Source of the DNA: Commensalibacter oyaizuii
GTDB taxonomy: Bacteria > Pseudomonadota > Alphaproteobacteria > Acetobacterales > Acetobacteraceae
Assembly (NCBI RefSeq): GCF_029953265.1
Contig: NZ_JASBAO010000001.1
Location: forward strand, 186,001-250,000
Direction of reading: 5' to 3'
DNA length: 64,000 bases
The notes beneath the pieces were generated by a model. The model saw only the letters and a list, made by a program, of their open reading frames with translations. It had not been told where the DNA came from and did no database searches. Shown piece after piece: positions 28,049 through 37,647 of this stretch. The translations under genes and the position numbers were made by a program. Positions within the stretch are counted from its first letter, which is position 1, and each line of letters opens with the position of its first letter.

Positions 28049-29431
28049 ATGAATGAAATTATTTGCCCCAGTTGCAAGAAAGCTTTTAAAATTGACGAGG
28101 CTGGATATGCAGATATTTTAAAACAAGTACGGGATAAGGACTTTGATAAACAATTAAATGAACGCATAGAAATCGCCAACAAAGAAAAAGAAATTGCCAT
28201 TGAACTGGCATGTTCCAAGGTTGCTCAGGAATTGCAAAAAAACGTTGCTGATAGAGATATGCAGATACAAGATCTAAAGGCTAGACTTGAAGGTACAAAA
28301 GAAAAGCAAGTAGTTGCCGTAAAAGAAGCTGTCAGTAATCTTGAAAAAGAACGTGATGGATTTAAAAATAAATTCGAACAATTACAAAAGGAACAAGAAT
28401 CAGCAGCCAAAATGGCTGAAGTTAGGCTTTCACAGCAAGTGCAAAATATTGCATCCCAAAAAGACAAGGAAATTCAGGAATTAAAACAGGCGTTAAATGT
28501 TAGTGAAATTGCGACAAAACTTGCAATAAAAGACGCTGTCAGTATGGCAGAGAAAGAGCTTGAAAAATTAAAGAGCAGCCTAGAAAAAAGCGAATTAGAA
28601 AAGAAAATTTCTGAAGACAATCTGAAAAGTAACTATGAAAGACAACTTCAAGATCGTGATGAGGTTATTGAACGGTTGCGTGATATGAAGGCACGGTTAT
28701 CTACAAAAATGGTTGGTGAAACTTTGGAACAACATTGCGAAATTGAATTCAATCGTATCCGTGTGACAGCTTTTCCAAAAGCATATTTTGAAAAAGACAA
28801 CGATATTCGAACAGGCAGTAAAGGGGATTATATATTTCGAGATATCGATGATAACGGAACAGAAATTGTTTCCATTATGTTTGAAATGAAAAACGAGAAT
28901 GATCAAACAGCAACTAAGAAAAAGAACGAAGATTTTTTCAAGGAGCTTGATAAAGATAGAACAGAAAAGCATTGCGAATATGCGGTTTTGGTATCTTTAT
29001 TAGAACCAGAAAATGATTATTATAATACGGGCATTGTTGATGTGTCTTATCGTTATCCGAAAATGTATGTAATTAGACCTCAGTTTTTTATTCCGCTTAT
29101 TACGCTTTTAAGGAACGCTGCATTAAAATCTCTTGATTATAAAAATGAATTGGCGTTGATGAAAACACAAAATATCGATATTTCAAATTTTGAAGAAGAG
29201 TTGGAAACTTTTAAAAGCGCGTTTGCACGAAATTACGAAATTGCTTCGAAACACTTCGCAACAACCATTGAAGAAATTGATAAATCGATATTACATTTAA
29301 ACAAAGTCAAAGACTCCTTGCTTGGAACCGACAGGCAGTTACGACTTGCCAATGACAAAGCGCAAGACGTAACGATTAAAAAGCTGACGCGTAATAATCC
29401 AACAATGAAGGAAAGATTTTCAAATTTATAA
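28049..29431 (+). CDS. DUF2130 family protein with coiled coil and nuclease-like core
   Basis: The N-terminus MNEIICPSCKKAFKIDEAGYADI holds a short Cys-x2-Cys knuckle. Residues about 30-210 are a long, charged coiled coil. The core (about 225-370) contains GEtleqhCEIEFNRIR-like sequence, then GSKGDYIFRDIDDNG and SIMFEMKNEN, which gives an Asp and an E-x-K in the spacing seen in PD-(D/E)XK nuclease folds, matching DUF2130 proteins. A further helical tail ends at 460. Family function is not established; nuclease activity is inference from the fold-like motif. It precedes rpmI but is separated by about 200 bp carrying a good promoter. Confidence 0.85.
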   Translation: MNEIICPSCKKAFKIDEAGYADILKQVRDKDFDKQLNERIEIANKEKEIAIELACSKVAQELQKNVADRDMQIQDLKARLEGTKEKQVVAVKEAVSNLEKERDGFKNKFEQLQKEQESAAKMAEVRLSQQVQNIASQKDKEIQELKQALNVSEIATKLAIKDAVSMAEKELEKLKSSLEKSELEKKISEDNLKSNYERQLQDRDEVIERLRDMKARLSTKMVGETLEQHCEIEFNRIRVTAFPKAYFEKDNDIRTGSKGDYIFRDIDDNGTEIVSIMFEMKNENDQTATKKKNEDFFKELDKDRTEKHCEYAVLVSLLEPENDYYNTGIVDVSYRYPKMYVIRPQFFIPLITLLRNAALKSLDYKNELALMKTQNIDISNFEEELETFKSAFARNYEIASKHFATTIEEIDKSILHLNKVKDSLLGTDRQLRLANDKAQDVTIKKLTRNNPTMKERFSNL

Positions 29432-29499
29432 GGGTTGTGACTTATTCAAACCGTATTAAATGGTTTTGAAAGTTTATTTTAAGAAAAGATAGATTTTCC

Positions 29500-29528
29500 T
29501 TGAGCTTGAAATAAATAGTGGTTATATA
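29500..29528 (+). promoter_or_regulatory. Promoter candidate for rpmI-rplT-pheST
   Basis: TTGAGC at 29500-29505 and TATATA at 29523-29528 are separated by 17 bp. The start of transcription would be near 29535, leaving a leader of about 95 nt before rpmI. Confidence 0.5.
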
Positions 29529-29559
29529 AACACACTACGTTTACGGGTCGGGCTGGATA

Positions 29560-29602
29560 ATTAGGGCATGCCCCTCTTGTGACGTTCTCCCATAATGGGA
29601 TG
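29560..29602 (+). promoter_or_regulatory. Structured mRNA leader upstream of rpmI
   Basis: The leader contains a GGGCATGCCC palindrome (29564-29573) and a small hairpin TCCCA-TAA-TGGGA (29588-29600). L20 is known to repress its own operon through rpmI leader structure in other bacteria, so this could be an autoregulatory target; the base pairing is visible, the role is inference. Confidence 0.3.
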
Positions 29603-29630
29603 TGGAACCTTGTATTCAAAGGAGTGACAA

Positions 29631-29837
29631 ATGCCCAAGATGAAGACCAAATCATCGGTCAAAAAACGCTTTAAAATTACGGCTACGGGTAAAGTCCTGG
29701 CTGGTCCTGGCAATAAGCGCCATGGTTTGATTAACCGTACTCAAAAAGCAAAACGCACCAATCGCGGTTCACAAACATTGGAACCACAAGATGGTCGTAC
29801 GGTTAAACAATGGGCCCCATACGGCCTGCCACGTTAA
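29631..29837 (+). CDS. rpmI: 50S ribosomal protein bL35
   Basis: The 68-residue basic protein starts [20 protein letters not shown] and has the family [14 protein letters not shown] segment. AAGGAGTGACAA before the ATG is a strong ribosome binding site. rplT follows after 15 bp. infC, the usual first gene of this operon, is not present upstream. Confidence 0.98.
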   Translation: MPKMKTKSSVKKRFKITATGKVLAGPGNKRHGLINRTQKAKRTNRGSQTLEPQDGRTVKQWAPYGLPR

Positions 29838-29852
29838 GGAGCATTAAATACC

Positions 29853-30209
29853 ATGGCAAGAGTAAAACGCGGCGTTACAACACACGCTCGTCATAAAAAA
29901 GTATTAGAACAATCCAAAGGGTTTCGCGGTCGTTCTTCAACCAATTACCGTATTGCGTTGGAACGTCTAGAAAAATCTTTACAATATGCATATCGTGATC
30001 GCCGCGTTAAAAAACGCGACTTTCGTGCATTATGGATTCAACGTATTAATGCAGCCGTTCGTGAACATGGTCTGACTTACAGCCGTTTTATCAATGGTTT
30101 GAACAAAGCAGGCATTGAATTAGATCGTAAAGTATTAGCTGCTATTGCTTATGATGATGCAGCAACTTTTGCAGAAATCGTCAAAAAGGTGCAAGCAGCT
30201 CTTGCTTAA
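29853..30209 (+). CDS. rplT: 50S ribosomal protein bL20
   Basis: The 118-residue protein begins [20 protein letters not shown] and has [20 protein letters not shown] and [16 protein letters not shown], the conserved bL20 sequence. It binds 23S rRNA early in 50S assembly. It follows rpmI with a Shine-Dalgarno AAGGAGC. Confidence 0.98.
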   Translation: MARVKRGVTTHARHKKVLEQSKGFRGRSSTNYRIALERLEKSLQYAYRDRRVKKRDFRALWIQRINAAVREHGLTYSRFINGLNKAGIELDRKVLAAIAYDDAATFAEIVKKVQAALA

Positions 30210-30250
30210 ATCTTGACGAGATTTATCTGTTCATGAAAATGAATAGGAAG

Positions 30251-30279
30251 AGGGCTGTCTGTATGGGCAGCCCTTTTTG
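30251..30279 (+). terminator. Terminator or attenuator between rplT and pheS
   Basis: AGGGCTG (30251-30257) pairs with CAGCCCT (30268-30274), extended by two weaker pairs, followed by T5. Its location 20 bp before pheS in the same-direction gene row suggests partial termination. Confidence 0.7.
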
Positions 30280-30295
30280 TATATTGAGGGTTTAG

Positions 30296-31363
30296 ATGGA
30301 CAAAGATCTAGAGAATATAAAGCAAGAAACGCTTTTAGCATTGGATCAGGCACAAGATCTTCGTGCATGGGACGCAGTGCGTGTGGCTACATTGGGTAAA
30401 TCAGCACCATTGACACAAAAACTAAAAGAATTGGGAAAATGCCCTCCAGAACTTCGAAAAGAACGGGGGGGTATCTTAAATCGATTACGTGATGAATTAA
30501 CCCAGGCCATTGAAACACGAAAAGTTGTTTTGGAAGAAGTTGCCTTAAATGAAAAATTAAGTGCAGAGGCTATTGATATCACTATGCCTGTATCCGTAAC
30601 AACGGGTATATTACATCCATTGCGTCGTACAATCGAAGAGATTATTGCGATTTTTGGGGCAATGGGTTTCAAAATGGCCGAAGGTCCCAATGTTGATACC
30701 GATTGGTTTAATTTCTCTGCATTAAATATTGACGAAAATCATCCTGCACGTGCGGATCATGATACATTTTATTTGCCATCAAAAAACCCCGATGGACAAC
30801 AGCATTTGTTAAGAACGCAAACGTCCACCGTACAAATTCGTACTTTATTGGATCAAGAACCACCCATCCGCATTATTGCGCCAGGTCGTACCTATCGTGC
30901 GGATCACGATGCAACCCATTCACCAATGTTTCATCAGTGTGAAGGTATGGTGGTGGAAAAAGGAATTACTCTGGGTCATCTTAAGGGATGTTTGGTTGAT
31001 TTCTTGCGGTCTTTTTTTGGTATTCCCCATTTGCCTGTGCGTTTTCGTTCTTCTTATTTCCCTTTTACAGAACCATCAATGGAAATTGACATTGGATGGA
31101 ACCGCAAGACAGGAGAATTGGGCGGTGGTTCCGATTGGTTAGAGATTTTGGGTTGCGGAATGATGCATTCTCGTGTTTTGGCAAATTGCGGGGTTAATCC
31201 CAAGGAATGGCAAGCATTTGCCTTTGGTATGGGTATCGAACGTTTGACAATGTTAAAATATGGGATTTCTGACTTGCGTGCTTTTTACGAAGGGGACGTA
31301 CGTTGGTTACGCCACTATGGATTTTCTGCGTTCAGATCTGTTGCTTTGCATGAAGGGATATAG
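30296..31363 (+). CDS. pheS: Phenylalanine-tRNA ligase alpha subunit
   Basis: The class II synthetase subunit of 355 residues has an N-terminal coiled tRNA-binding arm (about 1-95), then the catalytic core: FMAEGPNVDTDWFNFSALNI-type entry, motif 2 RIIAPGRTYRADHDATHSPMFHQ, LPVRFRSSYFPFTEPSMEID and motif 3 FAFGMGIERLTMLKYG. All are complete. pheT begins 3 bp after its stop, giving the normal pheST arrangement. Confidence 0.97.
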   Translation: MDKDLENIKQETLLALDQAQDLRAWDAVRVATLGKSAPLTQKLKELGKCPPELRKERGGILNRLRDELTQAIETRKVVLEEVALNEKLSAEAIDITMPVSVTTGILHPLRRTIEEIIAIFGAMGFKMAEGPNVDTDWFNFSALNIDENHPARADHDTFYLPSKNPDGQQHLLRTQTSTVQIRTLLDQEPPIRIIAPGRTYRADHDATHSPMFHQCEGMVVEKGITLGHLKGCLVDFLRSFFGIPHLPVRFRSSYFPFTEPSMEIDIGWNRKTGELGGGSDWLEILGCGMMHSRVLANCGVNPKEWQAFAFGMGIERLTMLKYGISDLRAFYEGDVRWLRHYGFSAFRSVALHEGI

Positions 31364-31366
31364 ATC

Positions 31367-33826
31367 ATGAAATTTACATTATCGTGGTTACGTGATCATT
31401 TGGATACGGATAAATCTGTTGACGAAATTTGCAGTGCTTTAAATGCGATCGGTCTTGAGGTTGAAAGTCTTGAAGATCCTTTTAAAACTTTGGGTGCATT
31501 TCGTATTGCCCGTATTTTATCAGCATCCCAACATCCCAATGCGGATCGCTTGCAAGTGTGTCAGGTTGATGCGGGTGCAGGCTTTGAAAATATGCAGGTT
31601 GTGTGTGGTGCACCAAATGCGCGTGCAGGTTTGGTTACGATTTTTGCCCCTGTTGGCACTTACGTACCTGGCAGTGATATCACCCTTAAAGCGGGAAAAA
31701 TTCGTGGCGAGATAAGCAATGGGATGATGTGCTCGACTGAGGAATTGGGCCTGGGTGGGGAACAATCTGGTATTATGGAATTGCCTGATGACGCCCCAGT
31801 TGGTACAGCTTATGTGGATTATGCACAGTTAAACGACCCTGTAGTTGAAATTGCCATTACTCCTAATCGGGGGGATGCACTGTCAATTCGTAATATTGCC
31901 AGGGATTTAGCTGCTGCGGGTATGGGGACATTAAAGCCATGGAAGCCCAAAAAGGTTGAAGGTTCTTTTCCCTCAGATATTGAATGGAATAATCAATTTA
32001 CCCAAGCATGCCCATATATATTGGGCAGAACCATTCGTAATGTTAAAAACGGTCCAAGCCCTGAATGGTTACAGGCCAGATTGCGCGCAGTTGGGGTGCG
32101 TCCTATTTCCCTATTGGTCGATATTACCAATTATTTTACCTTTGATCTGGGTCGGCCATTACATGTGTTCGATATTGATAAAATTACAGGAAAAACATTA
32201 ACCATTTGTCCTGGCCATGGTGAAACATTCGTGGCCCTTGATGGTAAAGAATATCAAGTCAATGACAAAGATTGCGTTATTGCAGATCAAGTCGGTGTGC
32301 AATCTTTGGGTGGATTGATGGGCGGTGAACATACTGGTGTAACTGAAGAAACAATCAATGTTTTTGTAGAATGTGCTTTGTTTAATCCCGTCAATGTCGC
32401 ACTAAGCGGCCGTCGTCATTTTATTACCAGCGATGCTCGTCAACGGTTTGAGCGTGGTGTTGATCAAGCCATGTTGCCCGATGCAATGGAAGCCGCGACA
32501 CAAATGATTTTGGATTTGTGTGGTGGGAAAGCCAGTGATGTTGTTGTCTCGGGGGCAGAGCCTCAATGGCAACGTCAGGCAACCTTGCAGTATAAGCGTT
32601 TGGAAAGCTTTGGTGGATTAGCCGTAGCACCACAACGGGTTATTCAAATCCTGACAGCGTTAGGGTTTGAAATTAAGGATCATAACGATCAACAGGTCAC
32701 AGTTGAGGTACCTTCGTGGCGTAATGATATTGTTATGCCAATGAAAATGGCACAACACTCCAGTATTGAAGCCAATCAAGGGTCTCAACTGCTACAGACC
32801 GCCCAAGCGTTGGAAGGGGAGGTTGACTTAATTGAAGAGGTTTTACGTATTGAAGGATTGGATCATGTTCCAGCGGTTTCTCTGCCAATGCATCAGGCCG
32901 TGCCACAAGCTGCGATAACGCCTGATCAAACACGTTCCTTACTATGTGCGCGATTACTGGCTGCTAGAGGATTAATTGAAACGGTTGGTTTTTCATTTGT
33001 TGATCATGAAATTGCCGCACGCCTAGGCGATGCACCTGAGGATCTACGATTATTAAATCCAATTTCCAGTGATATGGATCAATTACGCCCAACCCCGCTT
33101 GCCTCTTTATTACCCACTGCACAACGTAATATCGCCCGTGGTTTGGGGAATGTGGCGTTTTTTGAGGTCGGGCCCATTTTTACAAAAGATGGTGAAAAAA
33201 CGGTGGCTGCTGGGGTGAGGTATGGTTATTTACCCCGTCAAGTAAGTGGCAAAGCACCAGAAGTGACTCTCTGGGATGTTAAAACGGACGTTTACAGCGT
33301 TCTGGATGGATTAGGTGTTGCGGTAGAGTCTTTGCAAATTACCACAGAAACACCAATATATTATCATCCTGGGCGTTCAGGACGGCTTAGCTTGGGACCA
33401 AAAAATATCTTGGCCTATTTTGGGGAATTGCATCCTTCATTGGTTAAAGAATTTGGATTTGATCAAGCCCCTATGATCTTTGAAATCTTGATCGATAGCG
33501 TGATGCTTAAAAAGGCACAAAAGAAGAAAACACCTTTCTTATCGCCATTCCAGCCTTTAAAACGTGACTTTGCATTTGTTGTAAAGTCTGATGTTGAGGT
33601 TGGTAAAGTTTTAAGTGCAGCCAGACAAGCAGAACGTCAATTATTAAGTAACGTAGAATTATTTGATGTTTATGTTGGTGATAAAGTTACCGAGGGTTAT
33701 AAATCTGTTGCCATTCAAGTGACATTACAACCCCAAGATCGCAGCTTAAAAGACGAAGAGATCGAAGCAGTTTCTCAAAAAATTATTAAAGAAGTTGCAC
33801 GATTAACAGGCGGAACATTAAGGTAA
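31367..33826 (+). CDS. pheT: Phenylalanine-tRNA ligase beta subunit
   Basis: The 819-residue subunit has, in order, an EMAP/tRNA-binding OB domain (about 40-150, with ADRLQVCQVDAG), B3/4 editing region (about 215-390, with VDITNYFTFDLGRPLHVFD and GLMGGEHTGVTEET), B5 domain (about 415-510), the catalytic-like core and a C-terminal ferredoxin-fold anticodon-binding domain (about 720-819, PLKRDFAFVV). The B5 domain carries an insertion of about 27 residues (around 465-490) between VEVPSWRNDI and EGEVDLIEEVLRI that most PheT proteins lack. A perfect terminator follows. Confidence 0.97.
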   Translation: MKFTLSWLRDHLDTDKSVDEICSALNAIGLEVESLEDPFKTLGAFRIARILSASQHPNADRLQVCQVDAGAGFENMQVVCGAPNARAGLVTIFAPVGTYVPGSDITLKAGKIRGEISNGMMCSTEELGLGGEQSGIMELPDDAPVGTAYVDYAQLNDPVVEIAITPNRGDALSIRNIARDLAAAGMGTLKPWKPKKVEGSFPSDIEWNNQFTQACPYILGRTIRNVKNGPSPEWLQARLRAVGVRPISLLVDITNYFTFDLGRPLHVFDIDKITGKTLTICPGHGETFVALDGKEYQVNDKDCVIADQVGVQSLGGLMGGEHTGVTEETINVFVECALFNPVNVALSGRRHFITSDARQRFERGVDQAMLPDAMEAATQMILDLCGGKASDVVVSGAEPQWQRQATLQYKRLESFGGLAVAPQRVIQILTALGFEIKDHNDQQVTVEVPSWRNDIVMPMKMAQHSSIEANQGSQLLQTAQALEGEVDLIEEVLRIEGLDHVPAVSLPMHQAVPQAAITPDQTRSLLCARLLAARGLIETVGFSFVDHEIAARLGDAPEDLRLLNPISSDMDQLRPTPLASLLPTAQRNIARGLGNVAFFEVGPIFTKDGEKTVAAGVRYGYLPRQVSGKAPEVTLWDVKTDVYSVLDGLGVAVESLQITTETPIYYHPGRSGRLSLGPKNILAYFGELHPSLVKEFGFDQAPMIFEILIDSVMLKKAQKKKTPFLSPFQPLKRDFAFVVKSDVEVGKVLSAARQAERQLLSNVELFDVYVGDKVTEGYKSVAIQVTLQPQDRSLKDEEIEAVSQKIIKEVARLTGGTLR

Positions 33827-33847
33827 AATCTGATTTGTTATGCCCAA

Positions 33848-33877
33848 GCCCATGTATAATTTGCATGGGCTTTTTTT
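33848..33877 (+). terminator. Intrinsic terminator after pheT
   Basis: GCCCATG (33848-33854) and CATGGGC (33864-33870) form a perfect 7-bp stem, followed by T7. It lies 22 bp past the pheT stop and closes the rpmI-rplT-pheST row. Confidence 0.9.
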
Positions 33878-33942
33878 ATTTATGCTTTTGTTTTAATTCA
33901 TTGTAATGAATGATTCTAATTTTTTATTTGGTTCGAAAAACA

Positions 33943-34848
33943 ATGTCTGCACAGCAATTTTCCCCAAGGGGAAATTCAAAATTTTTAATCGCTACTTGTT
34001 TTGGATTATTAACTATTTTGTTATGGTCCAGCTTGGCTGTTATGACAACTTTTGCTTCTGATATCCCTCGATTTCAATTAATGTGGTTTGGATTTGGGGA
34101 ATCTTTTGTTGTTGGCAGTATCATTTTGGCGCTAACTGGGCGATTGGGTGAAATGATTCAGCCTTTTTCTGCTTGGATTACCGCTTTTTGTGGGATTTTC
34201 TTTTTTCATTTATTTTATTTTGTTGGATTGGCTTTTGCCCCACCAGCAAAAGTGACGTTGCTTTCATATTTATGGCCAACCATGTTGGTTGTTTGCATTG
34301 CTTTCCTCAGTAAAAAACAATTTCATATTGCTTATTTATTGGGGGCTTTGATGGGCTTAGGGGGGACGATTTGTTTAATGCCCGCCGATCAAGGTTCTAT
34401 TATTACACCCATGGTTTTAGTGGGGTATGGCTTGGGTGTTTTATGTGCCATTGTTTGGACAATTTATTCGATTGTTAATCGTAGATACGCATCTGTTCCT
34501 ACGGGTATGTTAATTGGGGTTTGCGGTGGCATATCTTTGGTGGCCATGAGCATTCATTTTGTATTTGAACCAACCATAATACCTAAATCTTCGACAGAAA
34601 TGTTGATATTGTTATATCTAGGATGTGGCCCAATGGGAATAGCTTTTTTAGCATGGGATTATGCAACAAAAAATGCCAATCTCTCTTTGATGGGATCACT
34701 GTCTTATTTGGCGCCATTACTTTCTACTCTTTGGTTGGTTTTGGCAGGCAAGGCCCCTGCAACGATTGGATTATGTATTGCAGTCGTTTTAATAGTGGGG
34801 GGGGCGATTGTTGCGACCTATCCATTAAAAAAAGTAAAAGGATCATAG
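33943..34848 (+). CDS. DMT family transporter, YddG-like
   Basis: An EamA-family membrane protein of about 301 residues with ten hydrophobic helices. ATCFGLLTILLWSSLAVMTT in TM1, GIFFFHLFYFVGLAFAPPAK and LLSYLWPTMLVV in TM3-5, and SLMGSLSYLAPLLSTLWLVL near the end resemble the aromatic amino acid exporter YddG group. I place the start at ATG 33943 (MSAQQFSPRG); an in-frame ATG at 33910 would add 11 hydrophobic residues, and neither has a clear Shine-Dalgarno. Substrate assignment to aromatic amino acids is tentative. Confidence 0.85.
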   Translation: MSAQQFSPRGNSKFLIATCFGLLTILLWSSLAVMTTFASDIPRFQLMWFGFGESFVVGSIILALTGRLGEMIQPFSAWITAFCGIFFFHLFYFVGLAFAPPAKVTLLSYLWPTMLVVCIAFLSKKQFHIAYLLGALMGLGGTICLMPADQGSIITPMVLVGYGLGVLCAIVWTIYSIVNRRYASVPTGMLIGVCGGISLVAMSIHFVFEPTIIPKSSTEMLILLYLGCGPMGIAFLAWDYATKNANLSLMGSLSYLAPLLSTLWLVLAGKAPATIGLCIAVVLIVGGAIVATYPLKKVKGS

Positions 34849-34934
34849 AATTTTTTTAAAAAAACGTATAGAACTATGCTTTAATAACAGCTTTCTAATT
34901 TGAAATATTCACTTTTGCCTTATTGGTGCACCAT

Positions 34935-36740
34935 ATGACAGACACGCCTTTGGAACTTATTCGTAATTTTTCGATTATTGCCCATATTGATCATGGAAAA
35001 TCAACACTTGCTGACCGTTTAATTCAGGCTTGTGGTGCATTGACGCAACGGGAAATGCAAGCACAAGTACTGGATAATATGGATATCGAACGTGAACGTG
35101 GAATCACGATTAAGGCGCAGACCGTTCGGTTACATTACAAGGCAGAAGACGGTAAAGTTTATGTTTTAAATTTGATGGACACTCCAGGCCATGTTGACTT
35201 TGCTTATGAAGTCAGCCGTTCGTTGGCAGCGTGTGAAGGCTCATTATTGGTGGTGGATGCTTCCCAAGGGGTTGAAGCACAAACCTTGGCCAATGTCTAT
35301 CAGGCAATTGATGCACATCATGAAATTGTACCCGTATTAAACAAGGTTGATCTGCCTGCCGCTGACGTAGAAGGCACAAAAAATCAAATTGAAGAAATTA
35401 TTGGTATTCCTGCCGATGATGCAATTGGCGTATCTGCTAAAACAGGATTGAATATAGAAGCTGTTTTGGATGCATTGGTTAAACGCTTGCCCCCACCTAA
35501 AGGTGATGTTGATGCCCCATTACAAGCGTTGCTGGTCGATAGTTGGTACGATACTTATTTAGGTGTGATTATTTTGGTGCGCGTTAAAGAGGGGCGTATT
35601 AAAAAAGGCATGCGCATCCGCATGATGTTTAATGGCAGTACTTATAACGTTGAACAAGTCGGTGTTTTTACCCCCCATATGCGTGAAGTTGACTCTTTGG
35701 GTGCTGGGGAAATGGGCTTTATCAATGCAGCGATCAAGACTGTTGCTGATTGTCATGTTGGGGATACCATCACCGATGATAAGAAACCTGCAGCCAAAGC
35801 TTTGGAAGGGTTTAAACCATCTGTTCCTGTCGTCTGGTGTGGGTTATATCCCATGGATGCAGACGATTTTGAAAAGCTACGTGAAAGTTTAGGTAAGTTA
35901 CAACTCAACGATGCATCATTTCACTATGAACCTGAAACTTCAGCAGCCTTAGGATTTGGATTTAGATGCGGGTTCCTAGGTCTATTGCACTTGGAAATTA
36001 TCCAAGAACGATTAAGTCGTGAATTCGATCTTAATCTGATCGCGACAGCCCCTTCAGTTGTGTATCATCTTTTTAAAAATGATGGCTCAGTTGAGGATTT
36101 GCATAATCCTGCTGATATGCCTGATGCAACCTATATCGATCGAATTGAAGAACCATGGATCAAAGCATCAATCATGGTGCCTGATGAATATTTAGGGGCT
36201 GTATTAGGATTATGCACAGAGCGACGTGGTCAGCAAATTGATTTAACGTATGTTGGAACGCGTGCCATGGCGATTTATCGTTTGCCACTGAACGAGGTTG
36301 TTTTTGATTTTTATGATCGTTTGAAATCAGCAACCCGTGGATATGCCAGCTTTGAATATCAAATGGACGGGTACGAGGAAAGCGATTTGGTTCGTATCAG
36401 TATTTTGGTCAATCAAGAACCTGTCGATGCACTGGCATTTGTTGCCCACCGCTCTGTAGCAGAGAGTAGGGGAAGGGCTATTTGTGCCAAGTTAAAAGAT
36501 CTTATTCCTCGTCAACTTTTTAAAATTGCTATTCAAGCAGCAATTGGTGGTCGTGTGATTGCTCGTGAAACCATTGGTGCCTTGTCTAAGGATGTTACAG
36601 CAAAATGTTATGGTGGTGATATTTCACGTAAGCGAAAATTGTTGGAAAAGCAAAAAGAAGGTAAAAAACGGATGCGTCAATTTGGTAAGGTTGAGATTCC
36701 ACAATCTGCTTTCCTTGCTGCGTTAAAGATTGATCGATAA
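34935..36740 (+). CDS. lepA: Elongation factor 4 (LepA)
   Basis: Ribosome-associated translational GTPase of about 601 residues. G1 is [17 protein letters not shown]2 region [13 protein letters not shown]3 [18 protein letters not shown] and G4 NKVDLPAAD; the C-terminal LepA-specific domain ends with [20 protein letters not shown]. The ATG at 34935 ([12 protein letters not shown]) matches usual LepA start; upstream in-frame TTG and GTG at 34923 and 34926 are less likely. Normally lepA precedes lepB; here it is followed by a terminator. Confidence 0.97.
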   Translation: MTDTPLELIRNFSIIAHIDHGKSTLADRLIQACGALTQREMQAQVLDNMDIERERGITIKAQTVRLHYKAEDGKVYVLNLMDTPGHVDFAYEVSRSLAACEGSLLVVDASQGVEAQTLANVYQAIDAHHEIVPVLNKVDLPAADVEGTKNQIEEIIGIPADDAIGVSAKTGLNIEAVLDALVKRLPPPKGDVDAPLQALLVDSWYDTYLGVIILVRVKEGRIKKGMRIRMMFNGSTYNVEQVGVFTPHMREVDSLGAGEMGFINAAIKTVADCHVGDTITDDKKPAAKALEGFKPSVPVVWCGLYPMDADDFEKLRESLGKLQLNDASFHYEPETSAALGFGFRCGFLGLLHLEIIQERLSREFDLNLIATAPSVVYHLFKNDGSVEDLHNPADMPDATYIDRIEEPWIKASIMVPDEYLGAVLGLCTERRGQQIDLTYVGTRAMAIYRLPLNEVVFDFYDRLKSATRGYASFEYQMDGYEESDLVRISILVNQEPVDALAFVAHRSVAESRGRAICAKLKDLIPRQLFKIAIQAAIGGRVIARETIGALSKDVTAKCYGGDISRKRKLLEKQKEGKKRMRQFGKVEIPQSAFLAALKIDR

Positions 36741-36772
36741 ATAATTTTTCTGAGATTGTAAGTAATTGTAGG

Positions 36773-36804
36773 GTCCATTGAATATTCTTATTCAATGGAC
36801 TTTT
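36773..36804 (+). terminator. Intrinsic terminator after lepA
   Basis: GTCCATTGAAT (36773-36783) and ATTCAATGGAC (36790-36800) make a perfect 11-bp stem with a 6-nt loop, followed by T4. It also argues against an upstream start for the next gene, since an in-frame ATG at 36778 would sit inside this stem. Confidence 0.85.
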
Positions 36805-36828
36805 ATATTGATTATATTGAAGGAACTG

Positions 36829-37491
36829 ATGGAAACATTTGTTGGTTGTTTTGTTTTTGGCATTTTGTTGGGCATTTATTGTGGCCACGTTTTTTATCGA
36901 AAAAAATCAAAACGAGATAAACAATATATAGCTCAATTATCTCAAAAAATTCTTTATTTAGAACGTAAAGAAACCAAGCGTTTAAAAAATCTTGAAAATT
37001 ACAGGAAAAAATTATCCCTTAATGATCAACAGATCTCAGAACAAAATCTTAGTGATTATCAAAATCAAATGAGAATTCTTCAAAATTGTGCATTGAAAGT
37101 CAAAAAACCTATTAATCGCGAGGCTGTTCAATATTTCTATTATTTAAATGAATGGATTAAGCAGTACCATCCCAATTGGTATGTATCTTTCGAGGTTTCA
37201 ATGGGGGCGTTTATTACAACGCAAGGATCCGATAATAATGACGAAACTGCTCGGGATTTAGCTTTTCGTTCTTATAACAGTAAACGTGTTGATTTTTTGT
37301 TGATTGATCATCGTGGGTTTCCCCGCTGCGCCATAGAATATAACGGATCAGGTCACGATTTATCAGGAAATGCTGATGAAAGAATGCAAGTCAAAATATT
37401 AGTGTTTAAAAAAGTTGGTATCCCATTAATTGAGTTATCGGAAGGAATGGAAAAAAAACAGGTATTTATGCGTTTAAATAAATTATTATAG
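36829..37491 (+). CDS. Membrane-anchored DUF2726 protein
   Basis: I place the start at ATG 36829 (METFVGCFVFG) because AAGGA lies just upstream and the earlier ATG at 36778 lies in the lepA terminator. The 220-residue protein has an N-terminal membrane helix (about 3-22), a charged coiled region (about 25-75) and a C-terminal DUF2726 domain: RVDFLLIDHRGFPRCAIEYN, then GSGHDLSGNADERMQVKILV and GIPLIEL. DUF2726 shares the D-x(n)-E-x-x restriction-endonuclease-like fold, with Asp in RVDFLL and Glu in AIEYN; nuclease function has not been shown. It is a single gene. Confidence 0.8.
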   Translation: METFVGCFVFGILLGIYCGHVFYRKKSKRDKQYIAQLSQKILYLERKETKRLKNLENYRKKLSLNDQQISEQNLSDYQNQMRILQNCALKVKKPINREAVQYFYYLNEWIKQYHPNWYVSFEVSMGAFITTQGSDNNDETARDLAFRSYNSKRVDFLLIDHRGFPRCAIEYNGSGHDLSGNADERMQVKILVFKKVGIPLIELSEGMEKKQVFMRLNKLL

Positions 37492-37647
37492 TTAATAGAA
37501 TATTACATTTATAAATTATATCAAAATTTACGAAATGATAATGGTAATTTTGTTAATGAAATTTGATAAGCTAGCTATTTCGCGATTTAGGTTAGTTTTC
37601 GTTTGTTATGCTGGTAGTTTGTATTTTTGATGAAAACTAGAAATAGA

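Noticed and set aside
36778-36828. Earlier in-frame ATG for the DUF2726 protein
   Set aside because: It lies inside the perfect lepA terminator stem and lacks a ribosome site; the ATG at 36829 has AAGGA.
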